From: a virus
Direction: 5' to 3' (one strand)
DNA length: 38,011 nucleotides
IMG/VR virus record: IMGVR_UViG_3300047564_003152
Coordinates: 1 to 38,011 of that record
In this document: positions 29,898 through 38,011 of the stretch, piece after piece
Numbering within the stretch: position 1 is the first letter of the stretch
Layout: every line of letters begins with the position of its first letter
Program-made: the position numbers and the translations under genes
The notes under the pieces: generated by a model
Database searches by the model: none
What the model was told of the DNA's origin: nothing
The model's input: only the letters and a program-made list of their open reading frames with translations

Positions 29898-31220
29898 TTA
29901 TATTAATTCACTTGAGAAGAATTTTGCCATCTTACTATGAAGATAGTATTGCTTTAATTTCAACATTAATTCTTTATCATCACCTTCACAATATTTATCG
30001 ACTCTTTCAAGAAGTTCTTTATACGTGGGATGATATAGCTTCTCTTCAGAATTAATTTCATTTTTATCTAGACGCAATTTTCCACCATATCTGTAGCGTA
30101 TATATTTTTCAGATATTTTATCAACATCATCAGAATTTACATTATTGCACAAAAATCTCAAGTATAAAACATTTGCGTGTTTATTTTTATTCTCTTTAAG
30201 AAGATACAAGTCTTTATTATGAATCGCCTGAGATAACGACTTAATCTCGTTTATTGGCAATGTGTATATAGACTGCTCTAAGTCACACTCTTTATCTGGC
30301 CAAAAATTAGCTATAGTAATTTCTGAAAGCTCTTTCTTAGCTGCGGCTGCTCTAGCTCTAATATCAGCATCTTTAATATATCGTTTAACAAATAGTGGGG
30401 CCGTATTCTTATTGCACCATAAGATAGATTTTTTGCCCTGACCAGATTCAAATTTGTTTAGATTTATCCATAGTGCGGTCGATTTATTATGCTCGTGTAA
30501 CACATAATAGCATTGATCTTCGGGGAATTTATTTCCTACCTCATCAAAATTTGCATAAACTTCTATGGCATCAAAATCTGTATACCTTTTAGAAATCTCA
30601 TATGATGAATACGTCTTTATATCCAATTCATATGCGCATTTTAACTTCTTTGCCAGTTCAATACTTAAAAGAACATCAGACATTGACTCGTGGTCTTGCG
30701 TAGAATCTTCAGACAATATGCCCATCACTTTACACACGGACTCTAAAGACATGCTTGGCTTACCATTATCTTTTCGTTTCAGTTTAGATAGAAATTGGTC
30801 ATTTGATATTGTCAATTTATTAACTGCGTGAAGAAGATCGCCGTATGACAATTGACCTCCGAAGTACGGATTAAATCCATTTCTTATGAGGGATGTTCTT
30901 AGATAATGAATATCAAATGAGTTTGAGTTATAACCTATAAGACGAACAGGCTCATATTCACAAAGACTTTCTATGTAGTTATAAATTTTGCGCATTGCCG
31001 AGAACTCAGTTTCGGTAGCTTCTTTTTGATGTTCAATTACATCTATTCTATTTGATAGAATTGCCTCTGGCATTGGTAGTTGCATCGGACAAATTTTAAT
31101 CTTATCTCTCAAAGATGACTTTAAATTAAAATTTTCATCAACCTCTACAAAAGCAAAATTTAATATCTGGCCGACATAATTGAGATCACTTGTCTCCAGG
31201 TCGAAAATTACGTATCGCAT
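29898..31220 (-). CDS. Exonuclease I-like (SbcB, DEDDh)
   Basis: 440 residues, near E. coli Exo I (475). Motif 1 FDLETSDLN (D7, E9), motif 2 GYNSNSFDIHYLR near residue 95, motif 3 with H and D in DHESMSDVLLSIELA near residue 176. A second domain with SH3-like features follows. It degrades single-stranded DNA 3' to 5'. It lies two bases upstream in the operon from the 368-residue gene's stop and overlaps nothing. Confidence 0.85.
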   Translation of the reverse strand: MRYVIFDLETSDLNYVGQILNFAFVEVDENFNLKSSLRDKIKICPMQLPMPEAILSNRIDVIEHQKEATETEFSAMRKIYNYIESLCEYEPVRLIGYNSNSFDIHYLRTSLIRNGFNPYFGGQLSYGDLLHAVNKLTISNDQFLSKLKRKDNGKPSMSLESVCKVMGILSEDSTQDHESMSDVLLSIELAKKLKCAYELDIKTYSSYEISKRYTDFDAIEVYANFDEVGNKFPEDQCYYVLHEHNKSTALWINLNKFESGQGKKSILWCNKNTAPLFVKRYIKDADIRARAAAAKKELSEITIANFWPDKECDLEQSIYTLPINEIKSLSQAIHNKDLYLLKENKNKHANVLYLRFLCNNVNSDDVDKISEKYIRYRYGGKLRLDKNEINSEEKLYHPTYKELLERVDKYCEGDDKELMLKLKQYYLHSKMAKFFSSELI

Positions 31221-31221
31221 A

Positions 31222-32328
31222 CTAAAAGACTCTCAATATTAAAGAATTATCATTAAACCTGCCATTAGCAGTTTTATTTTTTGCCGCTATGTCTCGCAAA
31301 GTATTTCTTACTGAAACTCTACCATCATTTAATATAGTAGGCAAAACCATTTCTGGCTTTCTCAAAATTTTACTTATACTTTTCGTTACATCATAGTTTA
31401 ATAGTGTGCAACCTTTTATGGCAAAACCGTGATTATTATCACACTCATAATATGTTGCGACTCTACTTTCAGCATTATACACAACTATAGCTTTTGCTCC
31501 TATTATTTTTGTCGGCATCACGCTTTTCAGTTCATTATGTTCTTTGAGATATTTTAATTTTGCAACCTGCTTCAATGGACTCTTAGTTACTTTTTTAGGA
31601 GTTCTATTGTGTACGAGCATTTGTTTTTTAACCAAATGCTGCTCATCTGAATCTGATATAAACTGCTGAATTACATCTATATACGCTTTGAGCTGCTTTG
31701 CCGACAGAAACGAATATGCCTCTGTTAGCTGCTCACAGGTTTTGGCTTGAGTCTCTAACAACTCAGAAATTACGTGAGTCTTAAAATAGGTAGATATATT
31801 TTTAACTTGTATGGCGCTAACTTTGTTGCAACTAAGCCAGTCTTTAAGAGAAAATTCTATTGGCTCACTCTTTCTTATTGAGTGTAATATTAAGTCTAGT
31901 TGAAAATTTATCTCTCCCAGATACTCAGCCAACTTTGATCGTATATTCTCTTGAACATTAACTGAAGGCTTTTTATCGACTTGAGGAGTGGCTTTTGTTT
32001 TATTTTTTTCAATAGAAATGATTCTATTCAATTCATCGATAATTCTAGTTTTTATATCTTGATCTGCCGAAAGGGTGATTAACAACAATCTAGATAGCCA
32101 TGCGATGCTAGTATTGAATCTCTCTCTTGAGGCCGTTAGTAGTTTAATATCCGACTTTTCAAAGTTTAAGTATTTTGCGTAGTCCAAGAGATATTCTTTT
32201 GCATCATCTTGGGTTTTGTTATAACTATACCAATTTAGAATGTTGGGCAGAGACTCACGAGTTTCGTCCCATTCTGGTTCAGCAGACGCAACATTTTTTG
32301 AGAATGTGGTTCTTTTTGAAGTTCTCAT
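31222..32328 (-). CDS. Conserved T4-like phage protein, function unknown
   Basis: 368 residues, basic, with a helical N-terminal two thirds and a C-terminal beta domain (GAKAIVVYNAESRVATYYECDNN, then GCTLLNYDVTKSISKILRKPE). Relatives occur in marine T4-like phages next to RNase H and exonuclease genes. The role is unknown. The C-terminal Asn/Arg-rich tail NGRFNDNSLILRVF is well conserved in my recollection. Confidence 0.75.
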   Translation of the reverse strand: MRTSKRTTFSKNVASAEPEWDETRESLPNILNWYSYNKTQDDAKEYLLDYAKYLNFEKSDIKLLTASRERFNTSIAWLSRLLLITLSADQDIKTRIIDELNRIISIEKNKTKATPQVDKKPSVNVQENIRSKLAEYLGEINFQLDLILHSIRKSEPIEFSLKDWLSCNKVSAIQVKNISTYFKTHVISELLETQAKTCEQLTEAYSFLSAKQLKAYIDVIQQFISDSDEQHLVKKQMLVHNRTPKKVTKSPLKQVAKLKYLKEHNELKSVMPTKIIGAKAIVVYNAESRVATYYECDNNHGFAIKGCTLLNYDVTKSISKILRKPEMVLPTILNDGRVSVRNTLRDIAAKNKTANGRFNDNSLILRVF

Positions 32329-32378
32329 ATAGTAGTCACTTTAAGAATATTATATCAACACTATATAATTTATATCAA

Positions 32379-32933
32379 CTATTTTATGAATTGACAATGG
32401 GCAAATTTGGCTATGTAATATGAGTCGATTATGTCTGACATCGGAGACTCACCCTCATGACAATTAATTACTGCCGATATATCAAATTGCGTTTCTTCAA
32501 TAAAACTCTCGTGCATAAGCATCTTAGTAGCATTACCTTTTGTAGTTGCAAATTTCTTGATTTGACTTGGCGCAAATGTGCCGTAACTATAATTAGAAGC
32601 CCACAACTTATGTTTTAATACACCACAGCATTCACCAATATTAAATACTACACCTTTAGCAGCAAAGGCATAGTCTTCTAAGTATATTATTGATTTTTTT
32701 GGTATTTTAGAGATGGCCCAGGCTGAGATGTTATCGTATCTCTCTTCTTGACATGCGTAATCTAGGTGCCGTTCGCCAATAATATTTGGCGTGTCAATTT
32801 CGTGTTTCTTTTTATCTGTTAGATAGTAGAACTTGCAGTTTGAAAAGCTCCATATTTTTCCACGGTGAACGCAAATGCTTGGTGATGACATTGAGTAGTC
32901 TATGCCAACTATTACTTTACTCGTCGCTCTCAT
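32379..32933 (-). CDS. RuvC-like Holliday junction resolvase
   Basis: 184 residues. RNase H-like fold: VIVGIDYSMSSPSICV with D12, LEDYAF with Glu, and C-terminal SDIIDSYYIAKFA with Asp, the RuvC-type acidic set. It would cleave branched DNA before packaging, a job that T4 assigns to gp49. It overlaps the zinc-ribbon gene's end by 17 bases. Confidence 0.83.
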   Translation of the reverse strand: MRATSKVIVGIDYSMSSPSICVHRGKIWSFSNCKFYYLTDKKKHEIDTPNIIGERHLDYACQEERYDNISAWAISKIPKKSIIYLEDYAFAAKGVVFNIGECCGVLKHKLWASNYSYGTFAPSQIKKFATTKGNATKMLMHESFIEETQFDISAVINCHEGESPMSDIIDSYYIAKFAHCQFIK

Positions 32934-33177
32934 CTAAATCATCTTCATAATCATCATAATATTTTTCTTCGTCAAACTCATCATACTCGTCAAAATCTTT
33001 TAACAGCGGACCCTCTTCATGTTTTGCATTTTTGTCTTCATCATCTAGGTAATCTGAGCAAAACGGACAATATTGAACTTTATTATGTTCATCCGAATCA
33101 TTAGATATAACCTTGATTTCAACAACTGAGTCACATTCGGCGCATGTGTACTTTTTATTTGGTTTCTTTTTAAACAT
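32917..33177 (-). CDS. Zinc-ribbon protein with acidic tail
   Basis: 86 residues. CAEC (14-17) and CPFC (37-40) form a small zinc ribbon. The last 25 residues are almost all Asp, Glu and Tyr. Acidic tail plus ribbon suggests a transcription or DNA-mimic type role; not recognised further. It is between MT-A70 and RuvC-like genes in the operon. Confidence 0.72.
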   Translation of the reverse strand: MFKKKPNKKYTCAECDSVVEIKVISNDSDEHNKVQYCPFCSDYLDDEDKNAKHEEGPLLKDFDEYDEFDEEKYYDDYEDDLDESDE

Positions 33178-33195
33178 TAATTTTCTCTTATAAAA

Positions 33196-33747
33196 TTATA
33201 CTTCATTACCCCACACATCCCATCCATTAGCCGCTTCTCTGGCAAATAATTCTATTCTTGGTATGTCACCCAACAATTGAACTATTCGCTGCCTAACAAC
33301 ATCTGGCTTTTTAGAATGTCGCTCAATCGGAGTATCTATTACAGAATGCACCGATTCGCTAATTCTTTTCGGCTTTCCTCTGGTCGCCAATAGACAGACT
33401 TCGGCGTTTGCTCTAGTCCATCTACCCATACCCCAAAACCAAGAGTTCTTTATTTTATTTCTCTTGACCCAGGTGAAAGCTACGGTTTTATACTCAAACC
33501 CCCAGTTTGTGATTAACTGCCAACATTCATTTAGCTTTGGCATAGTAACCCACAAAAACAAAACGCAGTCATCATCTGCAATATTTATAACAGGAAGATT
33601 GTCAATCCAGTCTTTAGATTGTGTTGCATATTTGCAACAAGCTCCTCTATTTCCTGCAAGAGCCTTATCATTATAGCTCCATGGCGGATCAGCATATATT
33701 ATGTTATATTTCTTTTTGGGAAATTCTATATACTGATTTTCCGCCAT
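33196..33747 (-). CDS. MT-A70 family adenine methyltransferase
   Basis: 183 residues from ATG 33747. The catalytic motif DPPW in IIYADPPWSYND near residue 21, then FLWVTMPKL, AFTWVKRNK, WFWGMGRWTRANAE and ELFAREAANGWDVWGNE, is the complete MT-A70 set. It methylates adenine N6 in DNA or RNA. The target is unknown and no restriction partner is present in the window, so protection of phage DNA is likely. Confidence 0.92.
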   Translation of the reverse strand: MAENQYIEFPKKKYNIIYADPPWSYNDKALAGNRGACCKYATQSKDWIDNLPVINIADDDCVLFLWVTMPKLNECWQLITNWGFEYKTVAFTWVKRNKIKNSWFWGMGRWTRANAEVCLLATRGKPKRISESVHSVIDTPIERHSKKPDVVRQRIVQLLGDIPRIELFAREAANGWDVWGNEV

Positions 33748-33785
33748 GGAGTTCACACATTATAAATTAGTTGAGGACCACAATT

Positions 33786-35450
33786 TTACGCCTCACAACT
33801 CTTACACTGAAGAATTGAGTGGCTTAATTCTTGAGCGGCATTAACGCTCATCTGATAATAAAGAGCTTTAATCTTTAGCTTCCAAGCCTCTAAGAGAAGT
33901 TGGTTTACATCTTTTGTTGGAGTCTTTGGATGAATCATAAGATTTAAAGATTGACCTTGATCAATGTACTTTTGACGTTGAGAAGCCTGTATCAAAATTT
34001 CTTTGGGCGTTATTTCCTCAAAGGTTTTGAATACATCTTTTTCATCTTGAGTTAAGAATTCAAGATGTTGAACGCTTCCACGATTCATAAGAATGCTTTC
34101 CCAGACCTCTTTAGTATCCTTTTTCTTGTCTTTGAGAAGACTTTGAAGGTGAGGATTCTTAATAGAAAACTTACCCTTAGCCAAATCTTTAATGTAATAA
34201 TTTGCTTTATGTGGTTCTATTCCCTCAGAAACTTGTCCTAAAATAAAACTTGAAGATTTAGTTGGAGCTATAGCCGTTAATGTTGTATTTCTTCTATCAT
34301 AGTTCTCAAGATGCTTTGGCTTACCAAAGAGCTGTGCCAACTCTTTAGAAGCCTTCAGTGCTTTTTCTTGAATCAGTTTAGCAACTTCTACGTTCAATAA
34401 CTTGGCTTCCATTGATTCAAAGGCGACCATTTTGCTCTGAAGAAAGCTATGCCAACCAAGCCAACCGAGGCCCAACGCTCTATGATTTCTGGCAAACTCT
34501 ACTGCTCTGTGCATAAATGGTATCTTTTCAGCCTTCTGAATAAATTCAGTCATTACGCCATCTAAAAGATATATTAGAACTTCAACAGCATCAGTATCTT
34601 TCCACTCATCATAGTACATTATGTTCATGCTAGCTAAATTGCAAACGAAAGACTCATGCTCACTGTTTGGAAGCATAATCTCTGAGCAAAGATTTGAATG
34701 CGATATCTTTAAGCCTTTATCTTTGTAGACATCAGGAGCAGAATTATTTGCATTGTCAGTAAAGAAAATATAAGGATACCCAACATTAGCTCGCACCTCT
34801 AAAACTTTAGCCCACACCTTTCTTTTATCTTTGCAACCATCTACCATCTCTTGAAGCCAGTAATCGGGCACACAAACCCCAAAAGAGATATCTTGAATGA
34901 ATGAACTTTCGTGTCGAATAGTCAAGAACTCAAGAATATCTGGATGATCAATTGGTAAATATGCTGCAAAATTGCCACGACGAACCTTACCTTGAGAGAT
35001 AATGTTCATCTGAGTGTCAAATAACTTCATAAAGTGCACTGCGCCAGAACTTACGCCGCTCTGGTTGATTGGTGCGCCTCGACCACGCAATTCACCAAAG
35101 TATGCTGATGTGCCTCCGCCCAACTTAGTCATCATGCCAACTTCGGCATGTGCCATAAGAATAGAGTCCATAGAGTCAGTCATGTGGCTTCCGTAACAGC
35201 TAATAGGCAGACCTCTATCTGTGCCAAAGTTTGCCCAAATTGGCGTAGAAAGAGAATACCACCCACGTTGTATATAATCTTTTAACTTGGCTTTAATTGA
35301 GATGTTCTTCTCGCCAAGAATCTTATCGATTGTATCACAAATCACATCAACTCTTTCATCTAAAGTTTGACCAGGAAGAAGGTAATCTCCCTGTAGAAAC
35401 TGTAGTGAATTCTTATTTAACCACCTATACTTATTCTCTGAATTGTCCAT
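33786..35450 (-). CDS. nrdA: Ribonucleotide reductase alpha subunit NrdA
   Basis: 554 residues from ATG 35450 (GGAGGATTT upstream), short against T4 NrdA (754) because the N-terminal ATP cone is missing. C85 (SCYGS) and C270 (VCNLAS) are the redox pair. N253, C255 and E257 (SNLCSE) are the active-site radical residues. Y531-Y532 (LYYQ) relay the radical. C549 and C552 (CKSC) form the C-terminal shuttle. Makes dNDPs; without the cone it should escape dATP shut-off. Confidence 0.95.
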   Translation of the reverse strand: MDNSENKYRWLNKNSLQFLQGDYLLPGQTLDERVDVICDTIDKILGEKNISIKAKLKDYIQRGWYSLSTPIWANFGTDRGLPISCYGSHMTDSMDSILMAHAEVGMMTKLGGGTSAYFGELRGRGAPINQSGVSSGAVHFMKLFDTQMNIISQGKVRRGNFAAYLPIDHPDILEFLTIRHESSFIQDISFGVCVPDYWLQEMVDGCKDKRKVWAKVLEVRANVGYPYIFFTDNANNSAPDVYKDKGLKISHSNLCSEIMLPNSEHESFVCNLASMNIMYYDEWKDTDAVEVLIYLLDGVMTEFIQKAEKIPFMHRAVEFARNHRALGLGWLGWHSFLQSKMVAFESMEAKLLNVEVAKLIQEKALKASKELAQLFGKPKHLENYDRRNTTLTAIAPTKSSSFILGQVSEGIEPHKANYYIKDLAKGKFSIKNPHLQSLLKDKKKDTKEVWESILMNRGSVQHLEFLTQDEKDVFKTFEEITPKEILIQASQRQKYIDQGQSLNLMIHPKTPTKDVNQLLLEAWKLKIKALYYQMSVNAAQELSHSILQCKSCEA

Positions 35451-35451
35451 A

Positions 35452-36426
35452 CTAAAATAAATCCTCCGATGTGATTGATTGAACTTTCTTGCTGTATGAT
35501 ACCGGCTTCTTATAGAAGAAGTCATTATTTACCTGAGAGTATATTTCTTCTTGAAACCATTCCATTGATGCTAACTTTTCAGTGTCGACTTCAAATACTG
35601 GCTGCCCTTCAATATCCATAATACTTTTATTGAATCGGTCTTTGATAAACTCTTTCAAAACATCCACTTTGCAAAACTCTAATTCTCCAGCTTCAAATAT
35701 CCAGTCGATAATTTTAGCCTCGGCCTCATATGCCTTTTTAGCTGCTCTATATATCTTCTCATAAAAGTGCTCATCGAACCACTCAGGAAACTCAGACTTA
35801 ATCTTCTTAATTAGATAAGTGCCAAGCATTGCGTGAATCAACTCTTCTTTTTGTGTTGCCTGAACTACATTATCAACATCTTTAAGCATATTCTTATGCT
35901 TGTTGAATGACTTGATGATTGCAAACTGGGAGAACAGACTTACATTCTCAATAAAAATTGCAAACAGAGCTAGAGTTAATGTGTAATTTTGTGCATTTGT
36001 GTCGGAAGCATTCTTTAGATATTTGGTAAGATACTCAACTCTACCTTGAATAGCTGGATTCTGAAGAATCAAAGCAAAGTCAGTATTGAGTCCAAGAACT
36101 TCAAGAAGATGTGAATACGCATCTGCATGTCTAACTTCAGATTCGCCGAAGGTTACGCCAACTTGCTCAAATTCGGGCTTTGGAAATTTTTGTCCGAGGG
36201 TTGTCCAGAACCTCTTAACCGAAACTTCAATCTGAGAAATAGCAAGAAGAGTATTCTTTATAGCATTTCGCTCAACGTCTGTCAATTTCACTTTAAAATC
36301 TTGTATATCACTAAAAAAATTCCATTCGCTCACTAGCCAATAGCTGTGATTAATTGCGTTTTTATATGCAACAACTTCAGGGTATTCAAATGGCTTGAAT
36401 TGCACCCGCTTATCAAAAATTGACAT
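35452..36426 (-). CDS. nrdB: Ribonucleotide reductase beta subunit NrdB
   Basis: 324 residues (T4: 388). Di-iron ligands: E67, E97 and H100, E160, then E195 and H198 (EELIHA). The radical Tyr Y104 in EVRHADAYSH is intact, so this is class Ia. It is first in the operon: GGAGGC sits before the ATG and the stop is one base from the nrdA start, giving about equal output of both subunits. Confidence 0.96.
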   Translation of the reverse strand: MSIFDKRVQFKPFEYPEVVAYKNAINHSYWLVSEWNFFSDIQDFKVKLTDVERNAIKNTLLAISQIEVSVKRFWTTLGQKFPKPEFEQVGVTFGESEVRHADAYSHLLEVLGLNTDFALILQNPAIQGRVEYLTKYLKNASDTNAQNYTLTLALFAIFIENVSLFSQFAIIKSFNKHKNMLKDVDNVVQATQKEELIHAMLGTYLIKKIKSEFPEWFDEHFYEKIYRAAKKAYEAEAKIIDWIFEAGELEFCKVDVLKEFIKDRFNKSIMDIEGQPVFEVDTEKLASMEWFQEEIYSQVNNDFFYKKPVSYSKKVQSITSEDLF

Positions 36427-36443
36427 TTTATGCCTCCGTTTAA

Positions 36444-36471
36444 ATTATATAATTCAAAGATTTTTGTGCAA
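36444..36471 (-). promoter_or_regulatory. Promoter of nrdBA
   Basis: On the minus strand TTGCAC (36471-36466), 16 bp, TATAAT (36449-36444). The start would be about 36437, 11 bases before the nrdB ATG. The -35 touches the large hairpin at 36469-36529, which may stop transcripts from upstream. Confidence 0.7.
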
Positions 36472-36529
36472 AAAGTACTACCACACTTAAATAGAACTTT
36501 TAGCTATAAAAGTGTTAAGATACTTTTTG
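36469..36529 (-). repeat. Inverted repeat before nrdB, possible terminator
   Basis: Outer stem CAAAAAGTA (36469-36477) with TACTTTTTG (36521-36529). Inner arms are CTTTTA/TAAAAG, or alternatively ACACTT/AAGTGT, so two folds compete. On the minus strand it ends in TTTTT. It sits between the secreted-protein gene and nrdB. The rest of the gap to 36605 shows nothing. Confidence 0.5.
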
Positions 36530-36605
36530 AGTTAGACTATATTAGAATTCAAGAAAAAATGCAATACAACTAGCAAATGATATCGCAAAATAACTAGTAT
36601 ATAAT

Positions 36606-37913
36606 TTAGTCTAAACGAATTCTGGGATTTGGCAGTTTATAGCATATTTTTTGATTTTTTTCTTGTATAACCAAAAAAGTTTTGAACGGATATTTAGTTG
36701 GTGATTTAGATGAACGAAATAAAATTCTGCCATCTTTATAATTGCCAACTCTAGTAAACGTATCAGCAATGCGCCGACCCTTATACAATCGCACACTTGT
36801 TGGTCTGCTAAATTTGTTAGATAGAATTAAGGCCGCCCCCCTATTTCTAAACTCAGATTGCTTTAATAAGTTGCCTCTCTTAGCACCATCTTCAAATTTT
36901 GTTGATATTATAGTGCAGGTTTTTGCAATTTGCAAATCGGCTTCGGAATACTCAGAATCTAATGGATAAACTTTACCAAGCCTATTCAGGGCTGAAATCT
37001 CAGAAAATATTTGAGTGTATATTCTAGTTGATATGTTATTGTTTCTTTGTCTTGGGTCTACAAATGCGCCATCTGCTAAACCGTTACTTTCTGCGGTCCA
37101 GATAAAAACATACTCACACAAATTGGCATATTGTTCATATAGTTGAAATAGTGGCGACCCACTTTGTATCCAATTTTTAACTTGTCCCTCACGATAAGAC
37201 TTTTCTCCTAGTGCCATTCTATTAGGAAAAGAAACATCAGCACCATCAAGATTAAAGATGCACGGAGAGGTTAATTTTGGAAATAGTCCGTGACTCTCAA
37301 CAAAATCTGAATTGGTTTGCAACTGTGCTAAAGAGTTATTTGGGTATTGGTTAAATGAAATTCTTCTATTAGGAAACAGCTCTCTAGTCCAGTTAACTAT
37401 GATCTTTCCTGCCGAAGATGTTAAGTTGCTTTCTAGTCCAGGGCTAATAATAACCTCAGTAGAAGCTGAAACTTGAGTATCAATAAAATTTTGTATTGGC
37501 TTTACATACTCAATAAACTTATTTTTCAATTCAACATTTTCTTGTAGTATTAAACTATTGTAAAGTTTAGGTGTGGAAATAGAGTATAAAAATTCATATG
37601 AGCCCAGCCTAGAATTTCTATGTCCTGGCTCATTAATTAAATGTATTTGCAAACTTTTTAGCTTTTCTAGCTTGACAACTCTCTCTAAGCACGAAAAATC
37701 ATTTCCAAAAGTGTTGTATAAAAAAGATACATGAATAGAACTTAACCTGTTTAATTCGCTTATAAAACCATCACAATTAAATTGTGGTGAAGTTATGTTG
37801 AAAGAAGCATAGCCAATATTATCCAATCCTTGCGCCTTTAAAATAGAACAAAACCAGCTATTACATATCAATAATATAAGAGCAGCAGTTATTCTTATTT
37901 TATTTTTTTCCAT
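36606..37913 (-). CDS. Secreted protein, possible glycosidase-like, unknown
   Basis: 435 residues. N-terminal signal peptide (basic KNKIR, hydrophobic ITAALILLICNSWF, likely cleavage after KA near residue 28). The mature part reads as an alpha/beta barrel: strands VSFLYNTF, LQIHLINEPGHRN, EVIISPGLES, KIIVNWTRELF, then VFIWTAESNG. NEP after a strand and a late ESNG fit acid and nucleophile positions of clan-A glycoside hydrolases, but I recognise no family. It overlaps the upstream gene by 19 bases. No membrane anchor is seen. Confidence 0.7.
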   Translation of the reverse strand: MEKNKIRITAALILLICNSWFCSILKAQGLDNIGYASFNITSPQFNCDGFISELNRLSSIHVSFLYNTFGNDFSCLERVVKLEKLKSLQIHLINEPGHRNSRLGSYEFLYSISTPKLYNSLILQENVELKNKFIEYVKPIQNFIDTQVSASTEVIISPGLESNLTSSAGKIIVNWTRELFPNRRISFNQYPNNSLAQLQTNSDFVESHGLFPKLTSPCIFNLDGADVSFPNRMALGEKSYREGQVKNWIQSGSPLFQLYEQYANLCEYVFIWTAESNGLADGAFVDPRQRNNNISTRIYTQIFSEISALNRLGKVYPLDSEYSEADLQIAKTCTIISTKFEDGAKRGNLLKQSEFRNRGAALILSNKFSRPTSVRLYKGRRIADTFTRVGNYKDGRILFRSSKSPTKYPFKTFLVIQEKNQKICYKLPNPRIRLD

Positions 37914-38011
37914 TGATTGAACTCCAGCATTGCAGATAATCCTGAAAATGTTCGAGACTGTATAATATTTAGAACCTCGTTTTCTGAAATGCCAGATATG
38001 ATCATATCATT
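37895..38011 (-). CDS. C-terminal end of an unknown gene (partial)
   Basis: 38 residues up to the stop at 37895. The gene starts beyond the window. The end reads GISENEVLNIIQSRTFSGLSAM, then LEFNQWKKIK. Not recognised. It overlaps the start of the secreted-protein gene, so the two are probably one operon. Confidence 0.6.
   Translation of the reverse strand, partial: NDMIISGISENEVLNIIQSRTFSGLSAMLEFNQWKKIK

Noticed and set aside
1-38011. CRISPR array, insertion sequence or integrase/attachment site
   Set aside because: No regularly spaced repeats of the right kind, no transposase or integrase motifs, and no terminal repeats were found.

Overview
The window is part of an AT-rich T4-like myovirus genome. 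The diagnostic T4-type genes are a gp33-gp59-gp32 block, gp53, a gp48/54-type tail-tube cap, gp4, a gp19/54-type tube-fold protein, gp26 and gp51, T4-type RNase H, NrdA/NrdB and an Imm-type superinfection-immunity protein. PhoH, Hsp20, ThyX, a MazZ-like pyrophosphohydrolase, an FmdB-type zinc ribbon and DUF6433 are companions typical of marine or freshwater relatives of T4. No photosynthesis genes are present. A one-piece phage tmRNA with an ALAA-ending tag fits a proteobacterial host of beta/gamma type better than SAR11 or other alphaproteobacteria with split tmRNA; this is an inference.

Layout. (1) 1-7750: a mostly plus-strand early region of short, largely unknown genes. Many have their own near-consensus sigma70 promoter (TTGACA, 17 bp, TATAGT/TATAAT), a hairpin directly after the promoter and an AAGGAG-type ribosome binding site. 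It also holds tRNA-Asn, tRNA-Met, a small-RNA candidate, an HNH endonuclease, a methyltransferase/phosphoesterase pair and the Imm locus. (2) 7752-15098: minus strand, an HD phosphohydrolase, unknown genes, a virion structural protein and baseplate genes (hub, gp53, gp48/54). (3) 15101-20375: plus strand, gp4, an unknown T4-like protein, a tube-fold protein, gp26, gp51 and a large tail protein ending in a lytic transglycosylase domain. (4) 20438-24319: mostly minus, gp32, gp59, gp33, Hsp20 and small genes, with one plus-strand phospholipase-like gene and a candidate late non-coding RNA. (5) 24337-24735: tmRNA, minus strand. (6) 24783-36426: a long minus-strand replication and nucleotide-metabolism block: MazZ-like, ThyX, a possible ADP-ribosyltransferase, PhoH, RNase H, exonuclease I-like, RuvC-like, MT-A70 methyltransferase, NrdA and NrdB. 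(7) 36606-38011: a secreted protein of unknown function and the end of another gene.

How it fits together. Early genes use host-type promoters. Late genes carry NATAAATA boxes, matching the gp33-dependent late transcription encoded at 22054-22284. NrdAB, ThyX, MazZ-like and the HD protein control the dNTP pool. gp32/gp59, RNase H, the exonuclease and the RuvC-like nuclease serve replication and recombination. The tmRNA could rescue stalled ribosomes late in infection. Several genes too short to stand out (1348-1506, 7448-7534, 9245-9403, 11888-12061, 17609-17782) were found by reading the gaps.
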